64,000 bases of DNA from an uncultured Fodinibius sp. (GTDB lineage: Bacteria > Bacteroidota > Rhodothermia > Balneolales > Balneolaceae), in the NCBI GenBank assembly GCA_913056455.1, contig CAJXMJ010000001.1:558001-622000 (forward strand), given 5' to 3'. The position numbers and the translations under genes were made by a program. The number at the start of each line of letters is the position of its first letter. Position 1 is the stretch's first letter. Positions 55,803-64,000 of the stretch are shown piece after piece. The notes under the pieces are model-generated. The model saw nothing but the letters and a program-made list of their open reading frames with translations. It was not told the DNA's origin and did not search any database.

Positions 55803-58115
55803 TCACTTCTCAGAAAGCAGATCTTCAAGCTCGACTTTCGTTTTCCAAATGGTAGCATCAGAGCTTAGCACCGAGTAGGGGGCCGGAATAACATGGTCTG
55901 GGCGGGATCGAAAATTGTTAAGTAATTGGATGGGTAGATTGGGATCCACAAATGTGAATTCGAATGTCGGAAGATCTACCGATTTTTCTTGGCTTAAATT
56001 GATTTCAACACCCTCTGAAAAATTATGAAAGTAATACAAATACCGTCCCATATTATCTTGATCAAAAATAGTTTTCCCTTCGATGCCAATATGTGAGATG
56101 GTTGAACGCTGATTCCATTTCATTTGCATGGCAATACCACGTTTTGCATCCATATGGATGGTGAGATGTTGCTCGCTGCCGGAGCTGCTGTCGCTTAAAA
56201 TCTCAAAAGAGGGGCTCGGTATATCGACGGGACTCGCTTTTTGGTAAAGCACTTTTCCTCTGAATGGTAAATCTATGTCGTTGGGACTTCCAATCTTGTA
56301 GTTATAAGACAAAAACTGTTGGGTCCATTCATCGGCTTTGGGATCGCGGCTGACCCAATAAGCTGTATTGGTATCTAAATTCTGAACAAAATTTATGCTG
56401 TTCTGCTTTTTATGACTTTGATTGAAGCTGGATGTCAGTGATGCTATTACAAAACAGGTGAGAGCTATAATGGTAAGGCCGCCGCTCCATTTGTATGGGT
56501 GCCTTTTGATGACTTGACGGATAAGCGGCCAGGTTAGTCCGAGCAATAATCCTAATAGAATCATGCTCACAAAAAGCATTTCGGTAGTGAGCATAATCTG
56601 TACAAGCCTGATGTAGGGGGAAATAATAAAAAATCCCCAAAAGAAAGCGATAGCCAGAACGGCTGTGTTTTTCCAGGAATAGCTCGAAAGATCATCTCCT
56701 AAAATAATCCATCCGGCAAGTCCCATCAGAGCTGGCCAAGTAAAGATATAGGAGGCCGTTGGTAGGTACCAGGCCGTTACAACCGACAGGATGACCCATA
56801 TTGTAAACGGACCGCTGATTAGCTCTTGTACCGATAGTGTGTTTTGAATCCAGCTGTAAATCCCAGTAAAAATACCGGCATTTAATATAGTAAAGCCCCA
56901 GAAATACCAAGTGTGATTATAAACTTCTCCCTGTATAATCCACCGATATTCGGGATGAAATGCCTTTAGACCTTGCCAGCCGAAATAGGTAATAAGGGCT
57001 CCAATGGCAACAGTTATCAAAAATAGCAGTAGACTGCCGAGATATTTTCCGATAGTAATTTGGTCCATTCGAAAAAGATAACTCAGGAAGGCAATGAAAA
57101 GAAGGGCGGTGACGATGGCCAAGGGCAGTGACCATCCGGAAGGATAGTACAGCAGTCCGCCGGTTACATTATTGAAATAGACAAAATCGGAATCACTTTG
57201 AAGATCAAAATCTGTATTTGCAAAATGTCTGACATTTCCCAGTAAGTTAGATCCATGATGCTGAACGGAAGCCCGCGAAAGGTTTGCGGGGGTGTCCAAC
57301 ATAGTGTGATAATGCAGAAAATCTTTAGTAAAGGCGAAATTAAGCCCATTAAGACCGGCCCGCTTGGTAACCGACATATCGGTATCGTTGGGCAACAACT
57401 TATAAACAGTGTACATCAGTGAGTTGGCCACTGGGTAAGGGGTGGCTTTTGCAAAATGGGGGATAAGGTGAGCGTTATTTTCGCTGGTTTCGAACATCAT
57501 CGACGGGCCGCTGGAGCCGCGTGATTCAAAGTTGAGAACGAGATCGATTTGATCCAGCGCTTCAAACTCATCTTCAAAAAGTTCGGCCCCCAGGAGACCG
57601 CGTTCCTCACCGTCGGTCAAAAGTATCCATACATTATTTTTCATGGACTGTTTTTGGGATCTTAGCGCTCGAATAGACTCCAAGATAGCTGCAACGCCGG
57701 AGGCGTCATCGCCCGCACCAAAGGTGTTTGGCTTTGAATCATAGTGGGCCATCAGTAAGATAGTGCGCTGAGAGTTGGTGCCATCCATTTTGGCAATGAT
57801 GTTATTCGTAGATCCCACCAGTCCGCGATCAAAGCTGGCCCCGATGCCGATACCTGATTGAACCGTGGGATTTAATCCCAGTTTTCGAAGCTCATCCATA
57901 ATATAGCTTCGGGCACTTTCATTGGCGGCGGTACCGAGGGGACGAGGAGTCTGTGACAGGGCGTCTATGTGCTTAAAGGCACGTTCGGCTGAGAAATCAG
58001 TCGCAGGAGCTGATTCAGGCTGGGGCGTCGGCGGCTGAATAATATATGAGCTAAGCCAGATTGCAAAGGCCCCGATGATGAATAGTGTGACTTGTTGCAG
58101 CGTCGTTGATTTCAT
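55803..58115 (-). CDS. M28 family peptidase with polytopic membrane domain
   Basis: This 770-residue protein has an N-terminal helix (about 8-26), a periplasmic M28 zinc peptidase domain (about 45-300) with LLMAHYDSKPNTFGAGDDASGVAAI and LLTDGEERGLLGAELF, and DFLHYHTMLDTPAN. Eight or so membrane helices follow (about 320-550), then a C-terminal beta-rich domain. This is the ER-peptidase-like (Fxna/ERMP1) layout found in many Bacteroidota. It is probably an aminopeptidase. Confidence 0.92.
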   Translation of the reverse strand: MKSTTLQQVTLFIIGAFAIWLSSYIIQPPTPQPESAPATDFSAERAFKHIDALSQTPRPLGTAANESARSYIMDELRKLGLNPTVQSGIGIGASFDRGLVGSTNNIIAKMDGTNSQRTILLMAHYDSKPNTFGAGDDASGVAAILESIRALRSQKQSMKNNVWILLTDGEERGLLGAELFEDEFEALDQIDLVLNFESRGSSGPSMMFETSENNAHLIPHFAKATPYPVANSLMYTVYKLLPNDTDMSVTKRAGLNGLNFAFTKDFLHYHTMLDTPANLSRASVQHHGSNLLGNVRHFANTDFDLQSDSDFVYFNNVTGGLLYYPSGWSLPLAIVTALLFIAFLSYLFRMDQITIGKYLGSLLLFLITVAIGALITYFGWQGLKAFHPEYRWIIQGEVYNHTWYFWGFTILNAGIFTGIYSWIQNTLSVQELISGPFTIWVILSVVTAWYLPTASYIFTWPALMGLAGWIILGDDLSSYSWKNTAVLAIAFFWGFFIISPYIRLVQIMLTTEMLFVSMILLGLLLGLTWPLIRQVIKRHPYKWSGGLTIIALTCFVIASLTSSFNQSHKKQNSINFVQNLDTNTAYWVSRDPKADEWTQQFLSYNYKIGSPNDIDLPFRGKVLYQKASPVDIPSPSFEILSDSSSGSEQHLTIHMDAKRGIAMQMKWNQRSTISHIGIEGKTIFDQDNMGRYLYYFHNFSEGVEINLSQEKSVDLPTFEFTFVDPNLPIQLLNNFRSRPDHVIPAPYSVLSSDATIWKTKVELEDLLSEK

Positions 58116-58150
58116 AATGCCGAATTTTTTTTGATAGATGACCTCAACTC

Positions 58151-58855
58151 TTACTGAGGGTTGGTAGCCCAGACACTGGTTTCAGTAATAAAACCACGAT
58201 CGTGGAGCGAAAGCATGTTGCAAATCGCCTTGGCAATATCGTCAGCAATCAGTTTTGTGGGATTGAAATCACGTCCGCCGCGACCCGCCTTATCGAAGAA
58301 TTCAGTCTGCACTTCGCTGGGGTTAATCTGCATCACTCGGATGTTGTGGGGACGCAGTTCTGCTCTCCAGCATTCGGTCATTCCGCTTAGTGCAAACTTA
58401 CTGGCACAATAGGCCGTTCCGCCCTCAAAACCGCGTTTACCGGCCGACGAAGAAACGTTGATGATATTTCCGTAATCTTGATCAACAAAGTGTTTTGCAC
58501 ATTCGCGTCCCACCATCATGGCACCAACAGTATTAACTTGCAGTACACTTTTTAAGGCTTTTTCAGAAAGATCTGTGAGTTTGGAGAACTGACCGTAGCC
58601 GGCATTGTTGACAAGCACGTTAAAGCCATTTAGTTCATCAATCGTTTCTTCAACTAAATTTATAACCTGCTCTTCTTCTCGTACATCACACTGTACGGGA
58701 ATAGCCCCGATTTCCTTAGCGGTGGATTCCAACTTATTCTTTCCGCGTGCAGCAATCACTGCTTCTCCGCCGCTTTCAATAATGGTCTTTGCCGTTGCTT
58801 TTCCAATGCCTGAGCTTCCGCCCGTTACCAATGCTTTAATTTTAGATAATTCCAT
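58151..58855 (-). CDS. Short-chain dehydrogenase/reductase
   Basis: This 234-residue SDR has TGGSSGIGKATA near the N-terminus, the NNAGYGQ stretch, catalytic YCASK (in TAYCASKFAL) and Ser in INVSSSAGKRG. Substrate and cofactor are not decided. It lies 36 bases upstream of the M28 peptidase gene on the same strand. Confidence 0.92.
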   Translation of the reverse strand: MELSKIKALVTGGSSGIGKATAKTIIESGGEAVIAARGKNKLESTAKEIGAIPVQCDVREEEQVINLVEETIDELNGFNVLVNNAGYGQFSKLTDLSEKALKSVLQVNTVGAMMVGRECAKHFVDQDYGNIINVSSSAGKRGFEGGTAYCASKFALSGMTECWRAELRPHNIRVMQINPSEVQTEFFDKAGRGGRDFNPTKLIADDIAKAICNMLSLHDRGFITETSVWATNPQ

Positions 58856-59040
58856 ACGTGAATAGTTTTAGGATTAGATACTCAGTTTTCAACGTAATAT
58901 TCATAGCAATCTGTTGAGATACAAATTCATCTTGTTGCTCAAGAAGCACAAAAATGTTAGTAAATAGACATTTGTGTAATGCCGACCAACTATTTGTCTA
59001 TAAAGTATTGTCTATCTGCAATGCAACCTGATGATAGATC

Positions 59041-60462
59041 CTAAGAAATTAAGCTCTCAGCAATTTTTCGGATAAGCTTCCAGGCATTATCTACATGTTG
59101 CTTTTCAAGATTTGTATTTCCCATGACAATACGGATCGTATATTTTCCATCCAGTTTGGTGTGGGTTAGAAACAGTTTTCCACTTTCCTGTATTTGATTT
59201 AGAAGCTTCTCATTAAGTTCATTTAGTTTCTTTTCATCGTCAATATATAGGGGATGAAAACGAAAACAGATAGCATTCAAAGGAACCGGTGCCATAAGTT
59301 CAAAATCATCATTCTGTTCTATTTCTTCTGTTAAAGATTTAGACAAAGAAATATGGTGACGAATTTTCTTTCGTAATCCATCAAGGCCAAAACTGCGGAT
59401 AACAAACCACAACTTTAGAGCTCGGAACCGACGTCCGAGCGGAATTCCCCAGTCCCGGTAGTTTTTTACCCGTTGGTCTTCGGGTGTTTTAAGGTATTCC
59501 GGCATAATTTCAAAGGTACGTACCAGCAGGGCCTCATCCTGTACATAAAAGGCTGAGCAGTCAAAGTTGGTAAACATCCATTTGTGGGGATTGAAAACGA
59601 ATGAATCGGCATGCTCAATTCCTTCATTCATCCATCGCATTTCGGGTAACAATAGCGCTGTGCCGGCATAGGCGGCATCCACATGTAAAAAGACATCGTA
59701 CCTTGAACAGATTTGACCGATCTCTTTGAGCGGATCAATAGCAGTTGAACCGGTAGTACCTATGGTTGCCACTACTGCAGCAGGCTTGCAGCCATTTTCG
59801 AGATCTTCTCGTATGGCTTCTTCCAGTGCCTTCGGTTTCATGGCATATTTATTATTAACCGGAATTTTCCGAAGGTTTTGTCGTCCGAAGCCGGCTATCT
59901 TAACATCTTTTTCTATAGATGAATGGGTCTCAGAGGAACAGTAGATGGTAAAGGTTTCATCTTTGGGGAACCCGGTTTCGTTAACTTCGAAGTCAGTGAT
60001 TTGTTCTCGGGCCATCAGTAGGGCGCAAAGGGTAGAGGTAGACGCTGTGCTTTGAATGACTCCGGTAAATGGTTCGGGTAATCCTATAGCTTTACGCAGC
60101 CATTCCATCATCTGTTCCTCAAGTTCGGTAGCGGCAGGAGAGGTCAGCCAGCTCATACATTGGGCGCCAAGAGTGGCGGTTAACATTTCTGCCAGCACCG
60201 AGGGATAACTTTTATTGGCGGGAAAGTATCCCATAAAGTTGGGACTTTCCCAGTGCGTCATTCCCGGTATGATGGTATGTTTAAAATCCTGAAACATAGC
60301 TTCAAATGATTCTCCCTGAACGGGGGCTTCATCCGGAAGCTGTTTCAAGATCTCACCGGGCTGTACATCCGGCTTTACGGGATAGTCTTCGACCTCTTCA
60401 AAATAATCAGCCATCCAGTCAACGAGTTGATGGGCATGCTCACGGAATTTATTATTGTCCAT
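59041..60462 (-). CDS. PLP-dependent aromatic-L-amino-acid decarboxylase-like enzyme
   Basis: This 473-residue group II decarboxylase contains HWESPNFMGYFPANKSYPS, ATIGTTGSTAIDPLKEIG, HVDAAYAGTALLLPE and the PLP lysine in NPHKWMFTNFDCSAFYV. Length and motifs match tyrosine/DOPA/tryptophan decarboxylases. The substrate is not decided from sequence alone. It is divergent from endonuclease V. Confidence 0.93.
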   Translation of the reverse strand: MDNNKFREHAHQLVDWMADYFEEVEDYPVKPDVQPGEILKQLPDEAPVQGESFEAMFQDFKHTIIPGMTHWESPNFMGYFPANKSYPSVLAEMLTATLGAQCMSWLTSPAATELEEQMMEWLRKAIGLPEPFTGVIQSTASTSTLCALLMAREQITDFEVNETGFPKDETFTIYCSSETHSSIEKDVKIAGFGRQNLRKIPVNNKYAMKPKALEEAIREDLENGCKPAAVVATIGTTGSTAIDPLKEIGQICSRYDVFLHVDAAYAGTALLLPEMRWMNEGIEHADSFVFNPHKWMFTNFDCSAFYVQDEALLVRTFEIMPEYLKTPEDQRVKNYRDWGIPLGRRFRALKLWFVIRSFGLDGLRKKIRHHISLSKSLTEEIEQNDDFELMAPVPLNAICFRFHPLYIDDEKKLNELNEKLLNQIQESGKLFLTHTKLDGKYTIRIVMGNTNLEKQHVDNAWKLIRKIAESLIS

Positions 60463-60536
60463 TGTATTGATTAGTTAATCTGCCAATATTTATCTCCATG
60501 TTAAATAACAAATTATTTCGAAAAGTTTGATTCCCG

Positions 60537-61238
60537 ATGAATACAAACAAGCTGGAATATTACAAATCAATAGATCCGCAAAGAGCGAAAGAACTTCAGC
60601 AGGAGTTACGAAAAAAGATATCGTTGCAACCCCTGCCTGAAACTCCAAAGTATGTGGCCGGCGGGGATATTTCTTTCGATCGGGGATCAGATGAGCTGCA
60701 TGCTGCTATTATTATACTGGAATTGGATACATTAACTCCCATAGCACGGTCGTTGGCTTCTGATCAGACTTCATTTCCATATATCCCCGGATTATTAGCT
60801 TTTCGGGAGATCCCCGTTCTATTGAAAGCATGGAATCAGCTTAAACAAAAGCCTGATGTACTCTTGTTAGATGGACACGGAGTTGCACATCCCCGACGGA
60901 TGGGTATTGCTACTCATTTTGGTATTGATGTTGATCACCCAACCATTGGTTGTGCCAAAAATATATTAACCGGTAGGCATGCTAAGCTGGGAATACAAAA
61001 GGGGGATAAGGCCTATCTTGTAGATGATGAAGAAAAAGTCGGAATTGCCTTGCGAAGCCGAACAAATGTAAATCCTATTTATGTATCGCCGGGACACCAG
61101 TGTTCTTTTGGCGATGTCTATAAAATCGTGATGCAATCATTGACGAAATATAAATTGCCGAAGACCACACGGCTTGCTCATCAGTGGGCGAATAAGTTAC
61201 GGAAGGGAGAAGTTGAAGAAGGATATGAAGATTTGTAG
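60537..61238 (+). CDS. nfi: Endonuclease V
   Basis: This 233-residue enzyme cuts DNA near deoxyinosine. Family motifs are VAGGDISFDRG (catalytic Asp), SFPYIPGLLAFREIP, LLLDGHGVAHPRRMGIATHFG and HPTIGCAKNIL. Cytoplasmic; single gene. Confidence 0.95.
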   Translation: MNTNKLEYYKSIDPQRAKELQQELRKKISLQPLPETPKYVAGGDISFDRGSDELHAAIIILELDTLTPIARSLASDQTSFPYIPGLLAFREIPVLLKAWNQLKQKPDVLLLDGHGVAHPRRMGIATHFGIDVDHPTIGCAKNILTGRHAKLGIQKGDKAYLVDDEEKVGIALRSRTNVNPIYVSPGHQCSFGDVYKIVMQSLTKYKLPKTTRLAHQWANKLRKGEVEEGYEDL

Positions 61239-61352
61239 TAAGCAGTGGCGGGTGCCAGTTTGGATCTTAAATTATTACTGTGAATTAAGTCATACATGAA
61301 ACTTTCAACTGTATCGAAATACAGAAAACTGCATACCGCTATCTGTCAACTG

Positions 61353-62771
61353 CTATATTCTTCGTAATACTGACTCCGCGGCATGATATCCACACATACC
61401 ATGAACTCCGCCACCGGGTGGAGTGGAAGATGAAGCGATATACATATTGGTTTTTGGGATATGATAGGGATCAAATAATCCTGTCGGACGTGTAAAGAGT
61501 TGTGTAATATCCGCGCGTCCTCCGTTTATATCTCCGCCTATGTAATTTGGATTATACGTCTGCATGTCCTGCGCATGCATGGCATGTTTCGCGATAATGC
61601 AATCCCGAAATCCCGGGGCAAAGCGCTCAATCTGACGAATGATGGGTTCCGTCATATCTTCGGTTGAACCATTGGGAACATGGCAATACGCCCATCCGGT
61701 ATGTTGTCCGTCTGGTGCTCGGCTGTCGTCGTACAAACTTTGCTGGGCAACTAATACATATGGCTTTTCTGGATGTTGCCCGTTTGCCGACTGCTCTTCG
61801 GAGGCTGCAATTTCTTCCAGCGTACCTCCCACATGCACGGTACCTGCTTTTCGGCATAGTTCGTCATTCCACGGAATAGGATCACTGAGAGCAAAATCTA
61901 ATTTGAAAACCCCCTGACCGTACTCATACCCTTGAAGTTTTTTGGCGTAAGACTGTGGGATTTTTGAGTCGGCGATATCCAAAATTTGTTGTGGGGTGTT
62001 GTTGAATAGAATAACTTGTGATTCGGGCAAGTCATCAACAGAAGTTACCTCAGTTCCGGTTTCTATGTCACCACCAAGCGACTCAAAATGCTTTACCATA
62101 GCTTTGGTGATAGCATGAGATCCCCCTTTGGGATAGGGCCACCCAACGGTGTGTCCAGATATGCCAAGTACTAATCCAATAGCAGCGGTAGCGGTGGCAT
62201 CAAAAGGCATAATGCCATGGGCTGCTAATCCTGCGAAAAGGGCTCGTGTTTGGGTAGATTTAAATCTTTTGGCAAATCTATTGGCTGATTGAAGGGCTTG
62301 AAGACCAAATCGAGCCATTAAAAGAGGATGATTCGGTAATAGCGAAAAAGGTCCCAGAAGATCGGATAGCAGACCATCCCATTTATTAAGGAAAGGGGCA
62401 ATACTGTGAGCGTAATTGCTCTTATCTTCATCTTTTTGAATGTATGATACTGTTTTATCAAACGATCGAAAAAGGACCCCGGCAGGTTCATCATCCAGGG
62501 GATGAGCTACAGGCACTTCGGGTTGAATCCATTCGAGTCCGTAATCTTCAAGCGGCAGACTTTTTAAAAAAGGGGAGGCTTTTGCTAATGGATGGATGGC
62601 CGAGCAAACATCGTGATAGAAGCCGGGCTGGGTTAACTCCAGCGTTCGGGTTCCGCCGCCTATGGTATTTTCTTTCTCTAATATTTTAACCGAAAGTCCT
62701 TCTTGGGCTAAGCGGATACCCGCGGCTAAACCGTTAGGTCCGGATCCAATGATAATTGCGTCGTATTTCAT
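61353..62771 (-). CDS. CrtI-like FAD-dependent oxidoreductase (COG1233)
   Basis: This 472-residue protein starts with the FAD motif IIGSGPNGLAAGIRLA, then EKENTIGGGTRT, and ends with SSTPPGGGVHGMCGYHAAESVL. This is the phytoene desaturase/carotene isomerase superfamily. It differs from true CrtI in the absence of the usual C-terminal end, so it may act on another hydrophobic or retinoid-like substrate. It is not clustered with crtY. Confidence 0.85.
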   Translation of the reverse strand: MKYDAIIIGSGPNGLAAGIRLAQEGLSVKILEKENTIGGGTRTLELTQPGFYHDVCSAIHPLAKASPFLKSLPLEDYGLEWIQPEVPVAHPLDDEPAGVLFRSFDKTVSYIQKDEDKSNYAHSIAPFLNKWDGLLSDLLGPFSLLPNHPLLMARFGLQALQSANRFAKRFKSTQTRALFAGLAAHGIMPFDATATAAIGLVLGISGHTVGWPYPKGGSHAITKAMVKHFESLGGDIETGTEVTSVDDLPESQVILFNNTPQQILDIADSKIPQSYAKKLQGYEYGQGVFKLDFALSDPIPWNDELCRKAGTVHVGGTLEEIAASEEQSANGQHPEKPYVLVAQQSLYDDSRAPDGQHTGWAYCHVPNGSTEDMTEPIIRQIERFAPGFRDCIIAKHAMHAQDMQTYNPNYIGGDINGGRADITQLFTRPTGLFDPYHIPKTNMYIASSSTPPGGGVHGMCGYHAAESVLRRI

Positions 62772-63026
62772 GTATGGTAAATACTATTGATCAATAAAAG
62801 CAGAAAGAACTTAAAAAATCTTATGATAAACTGAATATTAATGGATAGAAAAACTAATAAATATGAATGTAAGATATCTAAAACCAATTTTGTGATATTC
62901 TATAAGCAATTCTTACATTCTGAACGGAATCAATGAGAGCGTAAGTTCCAAATTGGAATCATTTGTTTGGACACTATTTGATTGATAACGGTGCTATTAA
63001 AGTAAAGCTTAGAACTTGACTTCTTT

Positions 63027-64000
63027 ATGATCGTCCATCTGTTAAAACCGGAATTTGAAGAGCTTATTAAAGAAAAGGATTGGGTAGCTCTGAAGGATAT
63101 CCTGAATGATGTTCCTGCCGTTGACGTGGCTGAACTATTGGAAGAGCTGGATGCAGAGATTGCCATTGTAATATTCCGATTGCTTAAGAAGCAGAAGGCG
63201 GCCGATGTCTTTACCTACCTGAGTTCGGGCAAGGGCGTTGAGCTTCTCAATATGTTTACCGCGCAGCAGCTTAGTGAGGTAATGTCGAATTTGGAACCCG
63301 ACGAACGTGTATCACTGATGGAAGAGTTACCGGGTCATCTCACCCAGCGGGTGATGAATTCCATGAATGTGGAAGATCGCAAACAGTCGCAAAAGCTGCT
63401 CGGCTATCCAGAAGAAAGTGTAGGGCGACTGATGACGCCCCGCTATGTCAAGGTGAAAAAGGATTGGACCGTCCAGCGAGCGATGGATCATATTAGAAAG
63501 TTTGGTCACAGCGTAGAAACGGTGAATGTGATCTATGTGGTTGATGCTGATGAACATTTGATTGATGACCTTCGTTTGAATCAGCTTATTTTAGCTGATC
63601 CGGAAGCACCGATTTCATCACTGATGGATGAAAGTTTTGAAGCATTAAGTGCTTTCGATGATCAGGAGGATGCCGTAAAAATGCTCAGTAAGTATGATCG
63701 GGTGGCTATGCCGGTGGTTGACTCTGATGGTATTTTAGTGGGGATTGTGACTATTGATGATGTTATTGATGTTGCCGAAGAGGAGACTACCGAGGATATG
63801 CAGCTGATGGCCGGTATGAGTGCGCTGGATGATTATTATTCAGAGACTTCTATTTTCCAAATGGTCAAGAAGCGTGTGGGTTGGTTGTTTATGCTGTTCA
63901 TGGGGCAGATGCTTACGGTTACGGCCATGGCCAGTTATGAAGATGCGTTGGCTGCTGCAGCGATGCTTTCGTTTTTTATTCCTATGATTATATCCAGCGG
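63027..64000 (+). CDS. mgtE: Magnesium transporter MgtE (partial, cut by the window end)
   Basis: The open frame from ATG 63027 reads on to the window edge (about 324 residues). It has the MgtE N-domain (LLEELDAEIAIVIFRLL; LPGHLTQRVMN), a CBS pair (ESVGRLMTPRYVKVKKD; DRVAMPVVDSDGILVGIVT) and the start of the membrane part (RVGWLFMLFMGQMLTV). It would be a Mg2+ channel gated by cytosolic Mg2+. Confidence 0.95.
   Translation, partial: MIVHLLKPEFEELIKEKDWVALKDILNDVPAVDVAELLEELDAEIAIVIFRLLKKQKAADVFTYLSSGKGVELLNMFTAQQLSEVMSNLEPDERVSLMEELPGHLTQRVMNSMNVEDRKQSQKLLGYPEESVGRLMTPRYVKVKKDWTVQRAMDHIRKFGHSVETVNVIYVVDADEHLIDDLRLNQLILADPEAPISSLMDESFEALSAFDDQEDAVKMLSKYDRVAMPVVDSDGILVGIVTIDDVIDVAEEETTEDMQLMAGMSALDDYYSETSIFQMVKKRVGWLFMLFMGQMLTVTAMASYEDALAAAAMLSFFIPMIISS

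Overview
The window reads as a chromosomal segment from a carotenoid-bearing, bacillithiol-using member of the Bacteroidota/Balneolota side of the tree. Balneolota is the best guess. It rests on BshB1, a bacterial-type lycopene cyclase next to TspO, the XerC-HPF-HprK gene order, BioB, KatG, many small Bacteroidota-style membrane proteins and weak Shine-Dalgarno sequences. No rRNA or tRNA gene and no CRISPR array was seen.

Region 1 (1-13.1 kb) holds the tail of an unrecognised gene, bshB1, two MacB-type ABC permeases, a glycosyltransferase, three small stress/envelope proteins, a TolC-adaptor-ATPase efflux set, a second PIG-L deacetylase, an AI-2E family exporter, lycopene cyclase and TspO. 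Region 2 (13.4-20.6 kb) holds a porin, a PstS-like binding protein and a chemoreceptor read leftward, then katG and a two-repeat lipoprotein. Region 3 (20.8-24.9 kb) is a set of small leftward genes (membrane proteins, a winged-helix regulator, an outer-membrane barrel, a DUF1569-like protein).

Region 4 (about 24.9-41.05 kb) is the most interesting part: a chromosomal integron. An integron integrase (intI, + strand, 40091-41050) has the IntI-specific insertion and the full R-H-R-H-Y catalytic set. Immediately upstream lies a cassette junction at 39876/39877, and a leftward cassette array follows on the minus strand. The first two cassettes obey the cassette rule exactly: the bases at each cassette start are the complement of the first core site of that cassette's own attC. 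Further left, at least eight more attC-like palindromes of about 100-150 bp recur between unrelated single genes: cupin, frameshifted membrane protein, alcohol dehydrogenase, ferritin, a glycine-zipper protein, alpha/beta hydrolase, glyoxalase-like protein, and a thioredoxin-like lipoprotein. Their core sites become more degenerate with distance from intI, so the array looks like an old, decaying sedentary integron. A 4.4 kb block inside it (34.1-38.4 kb) has no recognisable attC and carries rightward genes, including an unusual DUF4242/cyclase-like/AraC fusion regulator.

Region 5 (41.1-64 kb) is conserved chromosome: bioB, an orphan response regulator, trmH, an M23 peptidase, the hprK-hpf-xerC operon, a carotenoid tailoring neighbourhood (glycosyltransferase, CrtC-like hydratase, acyltransferase), an O-methyltransferase, an FKBP isomerase, an M28 peptidase, an SDR enzyme, a PLP decarboxylase, endonuclease V, a CrtI-like oxidoreductase and the start of mgtE, cut by the window end. 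All functions are read from sequence motifs by eye; no database search was run.
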